A DNA stretch of 64,000 nucleotides from JAWQFO01 sp033436665 (GCF_033436665.1 NZ_JAWQFO010000001.1:682001-746000); one strand, 5' to 3'; shown: positions 34,069-42,560, numbered from the stretch's first letter. Translations and numbers: made by a program. Notes: generated by a model from the letters alone, not told the origin.

Positions 34069-35097
34069 TCATTCGCCCCGCAGCGTTCCGATCAGGCTGG
34101 CCATGTCCGGCGGCAGCGGCGCCTCGAACCGCATTAGCTCGCGGCTCACGGGGTGACGGAAGCCCAGCACGGCGGCGTGCAGCGCCTGCCGCGGAAAATC
34201 TTGAGCGGCATCGACAGCCGCATCGGGCAGCGCCTTTTTGGGCACCCGCCTGCGTCCGCCGTAGGTCTGATCGCCGACCAGCGCATGCCCGGCGTGGGCC
34301 ATGTGCACGCGGATCTGATGCGTCCGCCCGGTCTCGAGCCAGCATTCCAGCAATGCAAGCGCCGGCGGCTGGCCGAAGGTCTCCAACACACGCGCTCGGG
34401 TCACGGCGTGGCGCCCACCCTGAAAGGTCACCGCCTGCCGCTGTCGGTCGGTCTTGTGCCGCGCCAGTTGCGTCGTCAGCTTAAGCACGTTGCCAGCTTC
34501 GAAGGACGTGCCCCGAATGCCGCGCAGTCGCGGATCGGCCGCGTCGGGCACGCCGTGAACGAGGGCGTTGTAAATCCGGTCGACCGTGTGCGCCTCGAAC
34601 TGGGCCGCCAGACCCTGGTGCGCGGCATCGGATTTCGCGGCGACCAGAAGGCCGGTGGTGTCCTTGTCGATGCGATGCACGATGCCAGGGCGTTTCATCC
34701 CGCCGACGCCCGACAAGGCGTCGCCGCAATGGTGCAGAAGCGCGTTGACCAGCGTGCCACCGGGGCTGCCCGGTGCGGGATGCACGACCATCCCGGCGGG
34801 CTTGTTGACCACGATCAGGTCGTCGTCCTCATGCACGACGTCGAGCGGAATCTCCTCGGGCAGGATGTGGCTGTCCTGCGGCTCGTCGACAAAGATGTCG
34901 ATGCGGGCGCCCGCTTCGATGCGGGCCTTGGGGTCGGTCACTGCGGTACCGTCGACGCGCACCGCGCCATCCGCGATCAGCCGTCCGATCCGGGTTCGCG
35001 AGAGCGCCGCGAAGTCTGGCACATCGCGGGCCAGCGCCTTATCAAGTCGGGGCGGCGGCGCGGCGCCGATGGTGAAATTGATGTAACGAAGCGACAT
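34069..35097 (-). CDS. RluA-family pseudouridine synthase (RluD-like)
   Basis: A 342-aa enzyme that converts specific uridines in 23S rRNA (or tRNA) to pseudouridine. An N-terminal S4 domain (ARDVPDFAALSRTRIGRLIADGAVRV) precedes the catalytic domain; the catalytic aspartate lies in VHRIDKDTTGLLVAAK. Late motifs include TGRTHQIRVHMAHAGHALVGD. The start codon at 35097 overlaps the start of the divergent DUF6476 gene in CATG. A longer frame to 35355 runs antisense through that gene and has no family match. The precise target base is not predictable. Confidence 0.93.
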   Translation of the reverse strand: MSLRYINFTIGAAPPPRLDKALARDVPDFAALSRTRIGRLIADGAVRVDGTAVTDPKARIEAGARIDIFVDEPQDSHILPEEIPLDVVHEDDDLIVVNKPAGMVVHPAPGSPGGTLVNALLHHCGDALSGVGGMKRPGIVHRIDKDTTGLLVAAKSDAAHQGLAAQFEAHTVDRIYNALVHGVPDAADPRLRGIRGTSFEAGNVLKLTTQLARHKTDRQRQAVTFQGGRHAVTRARVLETFGQPPALALLECWLETGRTHQIRVHMAHAGHALVGDQTYGGRRRVPKKALPDAAVDAAQDFPRQALHAAVLGFRHPVSRELMRFEAPLPPDMASLIGTLRGE

Positions 35098-35395
35098 GGA
35101 TGATCCCGAACAACCGGCAGAGCCGGCAAACCTGCGATTCCTGCGGCGTCTGGTGACCGTGCTCACCGCCGTCATGATAGCAGGTGTTCTACTGATAATT
35201 GTATTGATTGTCATCCGGTTAACGGACGACAGCCCACAATTGCCCGAGACCATCGACCTGCCCGGCAACGCCCGGGCCATTGCCGTCACGCAAGGCCCGG
35301 ACTGGTACGCGGTGGTCACCGACGGTGACGAGATCCTGATCTTCGACCGCCTCACGGGGCGGCTGCGTCAGACCGTCGAGGTCATTTCGGAATAG
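35096..35395 (+). CDS. DUF6476 small membrane protein
   Basis: A 99-aa protein. It has an N-terminal cytoplasmic stretch, one membrane helix near residues 20-42 (VTVLTAVMIAGVLLIIVLIV), then a short periplasmic beta-rich part ending IFDRLTGRLRQTVEV. This matches DUF6476, seen in Rhodobacteraceae. Function is unknown. Its ATG overlaps that of the divergent pseudouridine synthase gene by two bases. It is convergent with the nuclease gene. Confidence 0.85.
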   Translation: MDDPEQPAEPANLRFLRRLVTVLTAVMIAGVLLIIVLIVIRLTDDSPQLPETIDLPGNARAIAVTQGPDWYAVVTDGDEILIFDRLTGRLRQTVEVISE

Positions 35396-35433
35396 GCACC
35401 GGCGACACCATCGTCGACGCCGGCCCGAAACCG

Positions 35434-38400
35434 TCAGACGAACGCGAGACCCTCGTTGTCGATCTGCACCGCATCGAAATCGGAGACGCGAAGCAGGAAG
35501 ATCTCGTCGCGATCCTGATCGAGCGAGATCCGCAGATTCCGGCCGATGGCGCTGACCTCCGCGATGACCGCCCCGTCGAGATCGAGTCGATCCTCTTCGG
35601 TGTCGAAGTCGAGAACGATCAGCTTGTCGCGCTTGCCATCGCGGTCCCCGAAGACGAATACGTCCTCGTTGCCGCCACCGCGCACGATGTCGACCGGTCC
35701 GCCCTTGCCTTCGAACCGTTCGGCGGCATCGCTGCCACGCAGGAACTCGCTTTTGGACCGGCCTTCCACAAGCTGGAAATCGTCCCGTTCGAGGTCCAGC
35801 CCGATGATGACGGGATCATGGTCCGACCCGCGCAGCGGGCTGGAACCGTCAAAGAGGTTCTGGTCGGTCGGACGGTCCTGCCCTGTGAATGTGCCGTCGA
35901 GGTTGTAGTCGAAATAGACCGGTGTGTCGGAATTGACGTTCCATGTCGTGGCCCCGGTCACCTGCTCTTCGAGCGCGGCGTTGGCCAGCGCGTAGTCGAG
36001 CGTGCCGATCTGCCCGCTGAAGCGGTAGGAATAGACTTCGTCGCCCTCGAAAGCGCGGGCTAGGTCGGTATATCCTTCGGCCTCCAGCACCTGGATCGGC
36101 GTCTCGCGGGCATAGGCGTTGAGATCGCCGAGGATCAGCACGTCCTCGTCTCCCGATCCGGTCGGATCTGTCGCCAGCCACTCCGCCAGTTCCTGCGCCG
36201 CCGCGGTGCGGGTCGCGTTGTTGTTGCCGGCCCCGTCGCGCTGATCCTCGTCCGCCTCGGCCCCGGTCAGCGAGCCCTTGGACTTGAAGTGATTGACCGA
36301 CGCGGTAAATTGCCCGCCGCTGTCGATGTCCTCGAAGGTCTGCGCGAGGGCTGCCCGGTTGAACGATGTGCCCGACGTCTCTTCGCCCAGCGGATCGAGG
36401 AAGTCCTCGCTGTCGAGGATCGCCGCGTCGCCGATCAGGCGCGTGCTCGTGGTATCGTAGATGAACGCCACCGCGATCGCGTCGTCGCCGACGAACTCCT
36501 GCCCCGGATCGACAAAGCTCCAAATCTCCTGGCCCAGAGTCGCGTTGATCTCGGCCACCAGCGTCTGGATCGCGAACTCCTCGCCGGCGAAGTCGTTTTC
36601 GATCTCGATCAAGCCGATCACGTCGGCATCCATGCCGAGGATCGTGGTCACCAGCTTCTCGGTCTGGCGCGCCAGTTCCTCTGCGCTCTCGGCCCCGCGG
36701 GGCGACGCGCCGATGTCGGTCTGACCGGACAGGGTCGTGAAGTAGTTCAGCACGTTGAGCGAGCCGACCTTGTAGTCGCTGCCCACGTCGGCGGGCGCCG
36801 CCTCGACCGGGTTGGTGGCGGGATCGAATTCAAGATCGACGCCCTCGGGTATGCGCAGGCGGAATTCTCCGAAGTCGAAGTCCATGATGGCCGTGAGGCC
36901 GGTCACCGACTGGCCCATTTGCGCCGCGTCGGCAAAGTCGATCAACTCACCATCCGGCGCGCGCAGCGGGTCGCCGTCGCCGCGGCGCCCGGACTGACCA
37001 TCCTCGATCAGGATCGTCCGGTCCGCGACCTCCTCCTGGTAAGCCGCGTTGCCGACGGCGTCGGGGTTGTTGACCTGCGTGTACTGGTAGACCGGCCCGT
37101 CCGTGCTCAGGGTCGCCTGCTGGAAATTCTCGTAATCGAAGCTTTCGCTGAACGTCAGCGACTCCTCGACCGTCACCAGCATGGATTCCAGAGCTTCGCG
37201 ATCCTCGACGTCCGGCACTGACGTCGTTACCGCAAGACTCAGCGGATCGACAGAACTGGCCTCCTCGAGACGAATTTCGGTGACCTCGATCACGGTCTTG
37301 CCGAAGCGTTCGGCGACGGTACCAAGGACCCGCACCTTGTCTCCGGCGGCCACGTCGCTCAGCAGATCGCCGGAGCCTTCATAGGCGAAGATGCCCTCTG
37401 AAGTCATCGCATCGCCGTCGCGGTCGCTGCTCTCCTCCATGAGGAAGAAGCCACCGAGATCGCGCAGCGGATCGTCGTCTCCGTTCTGGAAATCGCCCGT
37501 GACGATGGCTTCAATAACGACAGTCTGCCCCACCAGAGCGGCCACATCCTCGGTGCCTTGCACCGCGCTGATCAGCGTCGGATCGTCGTCGATCGAGACG
37601 TCGCCGCCACCGCCGCCGCCACCTCCAAGCCCGGTACCCGCGACGGGTGTGTTCTCGGCCGTGTCATTGAAGAAGTTCAGAATCTTCCAGTCGGATGCCT
37701 GATCGGTGTCGACCCCGTCGGCGATCCGGCCGACACCGGCCGGAAAGAACGAACCGTCCGGCCCGATCACGGGCGCGCCGAAGTAGGATGTGCTGGACGT
37801 CGAGTCGATGCTCGCGACCGCGTCGATCACGCTCTCGCCCCCGGTCACGACGTCGCCCGCGAGACTCGCGGTCTCGACCAGCGCGTAGGTGGCCGAACTG
37901 TTCTCGAGGCTGTTCTCGGCGATGATGACATTCGGGGTCACGCCATAGGTCGCCGCCGCGGTCTGGTTCGCCAGCAGCAGAAAGCCGTTGTCTCCGATCA
38001 CGGCGTCACCGGCGAAGTCGTAGCGAAACTCGATGGCGCCGGGCCCGCTGGCGTCATTGCCTTCGACGGCAATGAAGCTCAGCCCGGCCAGCGAGGCGCC
38101 GGGCGTCCCGAATATTTCGATGTATTCGGAATCGGTGCCCGTGGTACTGGCGAGCACCTCGTTGATGACCGTCGGCACCTCTTCGACCGGATCCGTGCCT
38201 GCGGTCGGGGTATTGACCGCGGGATCGTTGCCGAAGTCGAGGATCGTCCAGTCCGCAACGCTGTCGGTGTCGACACCATCCGCAACGCGCCCGGCCCCCG
38301 CCGGGAAGAACGTGCCGTCAGGCCCGATGACCGGTGCGCCGAAAAAGAAACTGTCGGTCGCCCCGCCGTCGCTGAGCGCCACCGCGTCGAGCACCGTCTC

Positions 38401-39339
38401 ACCCACGGTCACGCTGCCGCCCGACAGGGATGCCGTCTCGACCACGGCGAAAGTGACGGAACTGTTCTCGAACGCGTTCTCGCCGATCAGCACGTCGGCC
38501 GCGACACCGTAGGTCGTCTGCGCCGTCGCGTTGGCCAGCAGGAAGAACCCGTTGGCCCCGATCACGTCGCCGGCGGTAAAATCGTAGCGGAAATCGATGG
38601 AGCCTTTGCTCGCGATATCGTCGCTTTCCACCGCGATCAGGCTAAGCCCGGCCAGCGATGCGCCGGCCGCGCCGAAGATCTCGACATATTCGGAGTCGGT
38701 GCCTGCAGTGCTGGCCAGCACCTCGTTGATGACGATGCCGTTGCCGGCCGCATCCTCGGCCGCGACCACGAGGTTGTCGATGCCGAACTCGTCGCGCGAA
38801 CCGGAGCCTGACACGTCGTCACCGCGCCATTGCAGGTAGAAGGCGGTGTTGGCGGGCAGGTCGGGAAGCGCGACCGAGACCGGCACGACGGTCAGGCCGC
38901 CGGCATCCGCCGCCTCGACGCTGGTGTAGGCGAAGACCTCCGTGAAGCTCACCCCGTCGAGCGAGAACCACAGCGAGAAGCTGTTCGCGCGGGTCGCATC
39001 GTTGCGGACCAGCTGATCGTAAGAGACCGTGACCGAAGACAGATCGACATCGCCGCTGTCGAGCGTGAGCGTCAGCGCGCCGGGCGTGAAGTCCGAGCCC
39101 GTGGGTTGGATCAAGAGGGCATTGTCGGTCGCGTCACGCTCCAGCGCATAGAGCCCACCCGAAGTCACCGCCCCCGAGGTCGCACCGCGGGCAAAGTCAC
39201 CTGACGCGCCGCTGCTGCCGCCATCACTGAAGCCGGTCAGCATGAAGACATCCGAATCAAGCTGCCCTGCCCCGGGATCCGCGACCAGTCCAAGACCGAG
39301 AAAATCGTTGAAATCGTTCGAGTAGATCACGCGCGCCAT
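35434..39339 (-). CDS. ExeM/NucH-type extracellular endonuclease with two lamin-tail domains
   Basis: A 1301-aa secreted nuclease. Residues 1-195 are a beta-rich adhesive-like domain. Two lamin-tail repeats lie at about 200-385 and 387-570 (both opening VINEVLAST.GTDSEY.EIFG), followed by a Gly linker near 575 and an OB-like domain (DVAALVGQTVVIEAIV). The endonuclease/exonuclease/phosphatase domain runs from about 855 to 1195: GSLNVLNYF, GLIEIENDFAG, NHFKSKGS, LGDLNAYARETP, GSDHDPVI. The C-terminal 100 residues (RGGGNEDVFVFGDRDGKRDK, DFDTEEDRLDLDG) are the end typical of type I secretion substrates. There is no N-terminal signal peptide. No transporter is adjacent. Confidence 0.9.
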   Translation of the reverse strand: MARVIYSNDFNDFLGLGLVADPGAGQLDSDVFMLTGFSDGGSSGASGDFARGATSGAVTSGGLYALERDATDNALLIQPTGSDFTPGALTLTLDSGDVDLSSVTVSYDQLVRNDATRANSFSLWFSLDGVSFTEVFAYTSVEAADAGGLTVVPVSVALPDLPANTAFYLQWRGDDVSGSGSRDEFGIDNLVVAAEDAAGNGIVINEVLASTAGTDSEYVEIFGAAGASLAGLSLIAVESDDIASKGSIDFRYDFTAGDVIGANGFFLLANATAQTTYGVAADVLIGENAFENSSVTFAVVETASLSGGSVTVGETVLDAVALSDGGATDSFFFGAPVIGPDGTFFPAGAGRVADGVDTDSVADWTILDFGNDPAVNTPTAGTDPVEEVPTVINEVLASTTGTDSEYIEIFGTPGASLAGLSFIAVEGNDASGPGAIEFRYDFAGDAVIGDNGFLLLANQTAAATYGVTPNVIIAENSLENSSATYALVETASLAGDVVTGGESVIDAVASIDSTSSTSYFGAPVIGPDGSFFPAGVGRIADGVDTDQASDWKILNFFNDTAENTPVAGTGLGGGGGGGGDVSIDDDPTLISAVQGTEDVAALVGQTVVIEAIVTGDFQNGDDDPLRDLGGFFLMEESSDRDGDAMTSEGIFAYEGSGDLLSDVAAGDKVRVLGTVAERFGKTVIEVTEIRLEEASSVDPLSLAVTTSVPDVEDREALESMLVTVEESLTFSESFDYENFQQATLSTDGPVYQYTQVNNPDAVGNAAYQEEVADRTILIEDGQSGRRGDGDPLRAPDGELIDFADAAQMGQSVTGLTAIMDFDFGEFRLRIPEGVDLEFDPATNPVEAAPADVGSDYKVGSLNVLNYFTTLSGQTDIGASPRGAESAEELARQTEKLVTTILGMDADVIGLIEIENDFAGEEFAIQTLVAEINATLGQEIWSFVDPGQEFVGDDAIAVAFIYDTTSTRLIGDAAILDSEDFLDPLGEETSGTSFNRAALAQTFEDIDSGGQFTASVNHFKSKGSLTGAEADEDQRDGAGNNNATRTAAAQELAEWLATDPTGSGDEDVLILGDLNAYARETPIQVLEAEGYTDLARAFEGDEVYSYRFSGQIGTLDYALANAALEEQVTGATTWNVNSDTPVYFDYNLDGTFTGQDRPTDQNLFDGSSPLRGSDHDPVIIGLDLERDDFQLVEGRSKSEFLRGSDAAERFEGKGGPVDIVRGGGNEDVFVFGDRDGKRDKLIVLDFDTEEDRLDLDGAVIAEVSAIGRNLRISLDQDRDEIFLLRVSDFDAVQIDNEGLAFV
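37640..38745 (-). repeat. Tandem coding duplication within the nuclease gene (two lamin-tail units)
   Basis: Two units of about 560 bases encode near-parallel blocks beginning INEVLAST and ending with the DGVDTD...DW(T/K)IL..F pattern. The spacing between equivalent motifs is 187 residues. It is an internal duplication of the lamin-tail domain, not a mobile repeat. Confidence 0.75.
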
Positions 39340-39548
39340 GGTTCATCCCTTATGTTCTCGACCCTTGGGACAGACCTCGCGCGATCGGCGACTCTAGCCA
39401 CCGCGAGCCGCCCGCTCCCGCCTTCGTGCTAGAATTGAAAGGTAACGGGCGGACGACAAGACCGAAGTGACACGAGGTCCGTCAAAGGCGGAAATCGGCC
39501 ATACCCTGCGCGAGCGCCGTACAGGAAGCAGGTGGAAACATGGATGGA

Positions 39549-39625
39549 TGGTACCGCCTCCCCGGCTTGAACGGGGGACCTCTGGATCCACAATCCAGCG
39601 CTCTAACCAACTGAGCTAAGGCGGC
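39549..39625 (-). tRNA. tRNA-His (GTG anticodon)
   Basis: A 77-base minus-strand tRNA with encoded CCA. The anticodon arm is CTGGA-TTGTGGA-TCCAG, so the anticodon is GTG (complement at 39589-39591), reading His codons. The acceptor stem is GCCGCCT with AGGCGGT, giving a G1-U72 wobble, discriminator A73 and T at -1. The usual G-1:C73 identity pair of bacterial tRNA-His is therefore absent, as described for alphaproteobacteria with a matching divergent HisRS. D and T arms are normal. Confidence 0.95.
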
Positions 39626-39713
39626 ACTGCAGGAGCGTTTAGCCCCGCGCGAACGTGATTGCAAGGGCGCCGGGGACGGTTTGCCGCACCGTCGCATGGC
39701 ACAGCCGCGCGGG

Positions 39714-40196
39714 TCAAAGATCGCGTGTCCAGTGCTGCTCGACATTGTCGACGCCGAAGCTGTGCACGGGCCGCGTCGCTTCGAGATGCCAGCCACTGCG
39801 GGCGTAGAGCCGGCCCGCGGCGCGATGACTTTCGTGGGTCCAGAGCACCATCGCGGAATAGCCGCTCGCACGGGCGAAATCGGTGCAGGTGTCGAGCAGG
39901 CGTCGCCCGAGCCCCTGCCCGCGTCTTTCCGGTTCGAGAAAGAAGAGCCGCAGCTTCGCGGTGCGCGGGTCCAGACGCACGCAAAAGATCGACCCCAGCC
40001 TTTCTCCGTCCGCCTCGGCGATCCAGCCGGTCTCACACGCGGGATCGTGGTCCGCCACGAACGCGTCGACGACCTCTCCGACAAGGACACCGAAACTGCC
40101 ATCGAAGCCTTCGTCGCGGGTATAGAGCGCCGCGTGGCGCGCAACCAGCCAGTCGCGGTCGCCGGGGACGAATCTGCGGATCACAACCTCACCCAT
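39714..40196 (-). CDS. GNAT-family N-acetyltransferase
   Basis: A 160-aa acetyltransferase. The acetyl-CoA binding motif A is LRLFFLEPERRGQGLGRRLL, with the R-x-x-G-x-G/A loop near residues 87-95 from this start, and ASGYSAMVLWTHESHRAAGRLYARSGW supplies motif B. Acceptor unknown. ATG 40196 (MGEVVIRRF) fits the usual first strand; an in-frame TTG at 40232 with GGAG only two bases upstream is less likely. Start position is uncertain. Confidence 0.82.
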   Translation of the reverse strand: MGEVVIRRFVPGDRDWLVARHAALYTRDEGFDGSFGVLVGEVVDAFVADHDPACETGWIAEADGERLGSIFCVRLDPRTAKLRLFFLEPERRGQGLGRRLLDTCTDFARASGYSAMVLWTHESHRAAGRLYARSGWHLEATRPVHSFGVDNVEQHWTRDL

Positions 40197-40279
40197 GTCG
40201 GCCACGAAACCGCGCCACGGCTTGCCTTTCAAGGCTCCGGAGGCTAGCAGATGCAGCCAGCCAATTCAGGAGCCCGCAT

Positions 40280-40483
40280 ATGGGGATCGACAGCGAACGC
40301 GATATCGAGGCCAACCTCCAGGTCGGTCCGACCGACAAGGGCATGGTGCGCATCTTCGTGGAATCCGGCGGCGTCGAGATCCCGATGGACTTTACGCCGG
40401 ACGATGCCGTCGAGATCGCAGAAGAGATCATGGCGGCGGCAACTCGTGCGCGCGGCATCTCGCCGCGCGGCGGACGGCGCTAG
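40280..40483 (+). CDS. Small DUF6324-like protein
   Basis: A 67-aa protein. ATG 40280 follows AGGAG at 8 bases. The sequence starts MGIDSERDIEANLQVGPTD and includes VESGGVEIPMDFTPDDAVEI, which resembles the DUF6324 family of Rhodobacteraceae. It is acidic in the middle with a basic C-terminus (ISPRGGRR). Function is unknown. It lies between the divergent GNAT gene and the convergent MmcB gene; the family assignment is from memory of the pattern. Confidence 0.65.
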   Translation: MGIDSERDIEANLQVGPTDKGMVRIFVESGGVEIPMDFTPDDAVEIAEEIMAAATRARGISPRGGRR

Positions 40484-40490
40484 CGCACGG

Positions 40491-40946
40491 TCAGAACGCG
40501 CGCGGCAACTCGGGGTCGCGCAGGACCTGAAGCCGCCGCGCCGCGGTCATCGCGAAGGTCCGCAGCATGACCTTTCGGCGCGCCGGGGCAAGTTTGGTTT
40601 CGGGCGCCATGCGGATGATCTCGGCGCCGTAGGCATCGCCCACGATGAGACCCGTCTCATCCGGCAGCAGCTCGGTCGGGAAATGCGCGTCCACCGCCCA
40701 GAAGAACCGGTCGCACCAGTCGAGGTAGCCCTGCCATTTGCGGTCGGACATGAAATCCGCCCGGCTCGACTTGCACTCGACGATCCAGACCTCGCCTTTC
40801 GGTCCCAGCCCCATCACGTCGACACGCAAGCCGCGCGCCGGCACCAGTTCCTCGACGCTGGCAAAACCACAGCTGGCCAGGTGGCGCGCAACGCCACGGG
40901 CCAGCAACTGGCCGGGCTGGAAGGTCTGTGCGATGTCCGAAGGCAT
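40491..40946 (-). CDS. mmcB: MmcB-family DNA repair protein
   Basis: A 151-aa protein with a PD-(D/E)xK nuclease-like core: EELVPARGLRVDVMGLG then EVWIVECKSSRADFMSD, giving E, D and E-x-K. The MmcB family was linked to mitomycin C resistance in Caulobacter and is a SOS-related repair protein of alphaproteobacteria. ATG 40946 starts at the family N-terminus; upstream in-frame codons lack support. No classic LexA site (GTTC-N7-GTTC) is seen in the gap upstream. It is a single gene convergent with the DUF6324-like gene. Confidence 0.8.
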   Translation of the reverse strand: MPSDIAQTFQPGQLLARGVARHLASCGFASVEELVPARGLRVDVMGLGPKGEVWIVECKSSRADFMSDRKWQGYLDWCDRFFWAVDAHFPTELLPDETGLIVGDAYGAEIIRMAPETKLAPARRKVMLRTFAMTAARRLQVLRDPELPRAF

Positions 40947-41291
40947 ATCGCGACAATGAACAGAACGGGAACAAAAGGCAAGGCTGCAGAACCGCGGATC
41001 AGGCACCGAAAGAATTCGCGGAACGTCTTGTCCGATGCCGGCCGGACGCCTAGATGTCGGGGTGTGGCGGTTCTGCTCTTCGCGTTACTGGTGACGTTCC
41101 AGTGGCCTTAAGCAAATCCGAGGGAGCTGGCTCTGGTCAGGCCGTGGTCTGGTTACCCGGCGCCCACCTGTATATACAGGTCCTCGGGAACTTCGATCCA
41201 AGCCGGTTGCAGCGGTTCCGCCACGCTCTTTCCCGCAGATGCAGAAGATGGTGCCGAAAATCGTGGGGTGGCCGGAGAACCGGCCGTGCGC
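40947..41291. other. Intergenic stretch between mmcB and a 37-aa gene
   Basis: About 345 bases without a confident gene. It holds the palindrome ACCTGTATATACAGGT (41166-41181) and a GGCCGG/CCGGCC hairpin at 41269-41285. On the minus strand a 23-codon GTG frame (ending PAWIEVPEDLYIQVGAG) stops at 41153; it is too weak to call. The mmcB promoter must lie at its left end. Confidence 0.5.
41166..41181. promoter_or_regulatory. Perfect 16-bp palindrome of unknown function
   Basis: ACCTGTATATACAGGT is fully self-complementary. Arms equal those of the lux box, but the spacer is 4 bases too short; it is also shorter than an E. coli SOS box. It lies 220 bases upstream of mmcB on the minus strand. Regulatory role is not established. 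Confidence 0.35.
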
Positions 41292-41405
41292 TCAGTAGCG
41301 GTCGAGCGGGTGACGCTTGCGCGTGACGCGGACCGGGACGAGCTGCGCCTGTGGCCGGGCACCCGGCAGGATGCTGCGGAAAAATTCGACGACGACGTTG
41401 AACAT
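41292..41405 (-). CDS. Small basic protein (37 aa)
   Basis: ATG 41405 follows GAGGAG, 8 bases upstream, an excellent ribosome site. The 37 codons read MFNVVVEFFRSILPGARPQ, then AQLVPVRVTRKRHPLDRY: an amphipathic hydrophobic start and a strongly basic end. It probably associates with membrane or RNA. The preceding bases also carry the stop (TAA at 41410-41412) of a possible 26-codon upstream frame, suggesting coupling. Codon use matches neighbours. I do not recognise the family. Confidence 0.6.
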   Translation of the reverse strand: MFNVVVEFFRSILPGARPQAQLVPVRVTRKRHPLDRY

Positions 41406-41533
41406 GGCGTTACTCCTCGGGCGTCAGTTTGGCATCGAACGCGTCGATGTCCAGTCCCCAGATATGGGTAACAGAGTATGAATTCCACACCTGCGACGCC
41501 GCGTCGCGGCGGCAGGCGGATGAGCGCCGGTCG

Positions 41534-42016
41534 TCAGAAGGATTCGGGCCGCGCCTCGCGGGCCATGTGATCGAGCACCGCGTTGACGAACTGCGGCTCC
41601 TTGCCTTCGGGAAAGAAGGCGCGGGCGACGTCGACGTATTCGGTGATGACGACCTTCGGCGGCAGGGTCTTGTCGCGGAATTCGGCGCCGGCGGCGCGGA
41701 ACAGCGCCCGCAGGGTCGGGTCGATCCGCGCGATCGGCCATTTCGCCACCAACGCCCGGTCGGTCGCCTGGTCGATCGCGGCCTGGTAGTTGACGGCCGC
41801 GTCCATGACCTGCCCGAAGTGGTCGACGTCGCCATCCTGCATCTCGGCGCCTTCATAGGTGGCGCCGAAACGGAAGTTCAGGAACTCGCCCTTGATCGCC
41901 TCGACGGTCTGGCCGGACTGCTCCATCTGGAACAGCGCCTGCACGGCATAGAGCCGCGCCGCCGACCGCATCTTGCGGCGCTGGTTTCCGGAAAGGTTGC
42001 CGTGGAGCGTGCTCAT
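41534..42016 (-). CDS. nusB: Transcription antitermination factor NusB
   Basis: A 160-aa all-helical protein that joins NusE on boxA RNA and prevents termination in rRNA operons. The N-terminus (SGNQRRKMRSAARLYAVQALFQMEQ) carries the RNA-binding Arg-rich helix, and the C-terminus (ITEYVDVARAFFPEGKEPQFVNAVLDHMAR) is the conserved family end. ATG 42016 is used; a longer frame to 42175 runs antisense into ribH. It closes the rib cluster, 20 bases after ribH, a common alphaproteobacterial order. Confidence 0.93.
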   Translation of the reverse strand: MSTLHGNLSGNQRRKMRSAARLYAVQALFQMEQSGQTVEAIKGEFLNFRFGATYEGAEMQDGDVDHFGQVMDAAVNYQAAIDQATDRALVAKWPIARIDPTLRALFRAAGAEFRDKTLPPKVVITEYVDVARAFFPEGKEPQFVNAVLDHMAREARPESF

Positions 42017-42035
42017 GCGTCTGGGGTCCGTTGGT

Positions 42036-42560
42036 TCAAGCGATGACGGTGTCCTGGCCAGCCGGCTTGAAGCCGATGCCTTTGGACGAAGACGCCCACT
42101 TACGGGCCAGCGCCACCAGATGCAAGGCGGCAGCGGCGGCCCCGCCGCCCTTGTCGCCACGTTCCGGATCGGCACGAACCTCGGCCTGCGCGGTACTCTC
42201 GACCGTCAGGATGCCGTTGCCGATGCAAAGCCCCTGCAGCCCCAGAAGTTGCAGCCCACGGCTCGAGTCGTTGCAGACCGTGTCGTAATGCGTGGTCTCA
42301 CCCCGGATCACGCAGCCGAGCGCGACGTAGGCGTCGAAGTTGCTGCGCCGGTCGGCGATTCCGATGGCAGTAGGCACTTCCAGCGCACCCGGAACTTCGA
42401 CCAGCTCCCACGTGGCGCCTGCGGCCTCGATTTCGGCCTGGGCCCCGGCGATCAGGTCATCAGCGATGGCCCGGTAATAAGGAGCGACGACGATCAACAC
42501 CTTGACCGGCTTGTCGAATTCGGGACGCGGCAGCGTGTAGTGGCTTTCGGCTTCGGCCAT
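42036..42560 (-). CDS. ribH: 6,7-dimethyl-8-ribityllumazine synthase
   Basis: A 174-aa enzyme condensing the pyrimidine dione with dihydroxybutanone phosphate, the penultimate step of riboflavin synthesis. It has the family strand VKVLIVVAPYYRAIAD, the substrate loop EVPGALEVPTAI, the catalytic region ALGCVIRGETTHYDTV with its essential histidine, and the C-terminal GFLTVESTAQA equivalent (GILTVESTAQAEVRAD). It has an extended C-terminus (KWASSSKGIGFKPAGQD). It follows the ribB-like gene by four bases and precedes nusB. Confidence 0.95.
   Translation of the reverse strand: MAEAESHYTLPRPEFDKPVKVLIVVAPYYRAIADDLIAGAQAEIEAAGATWELVEVPGALEVPTAIGIADRRSNFDAYVALGCVIRGETTHYDTVCNDSSRGLQLLGLQGLCIGNGILTVESTAQAEVRADPERGDKGGGAAAAALHLVALARKWASSSKGIGFKPAGQDTVIA

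Noticed and set aside
41166..41181. LexA or lux box at the 16-bp palindrome
   Set aside because: The arms match but the spacer is too short for both the E. coli SOS box and the lux box, and Rhodobacteraceae LexA sites are GTTC direct repeats.
41153..41224. 23-codon GTG frame on the minus strand
   Set aside because: Weak ribosome site and short length; kept only as a remark in the intergenic entry.
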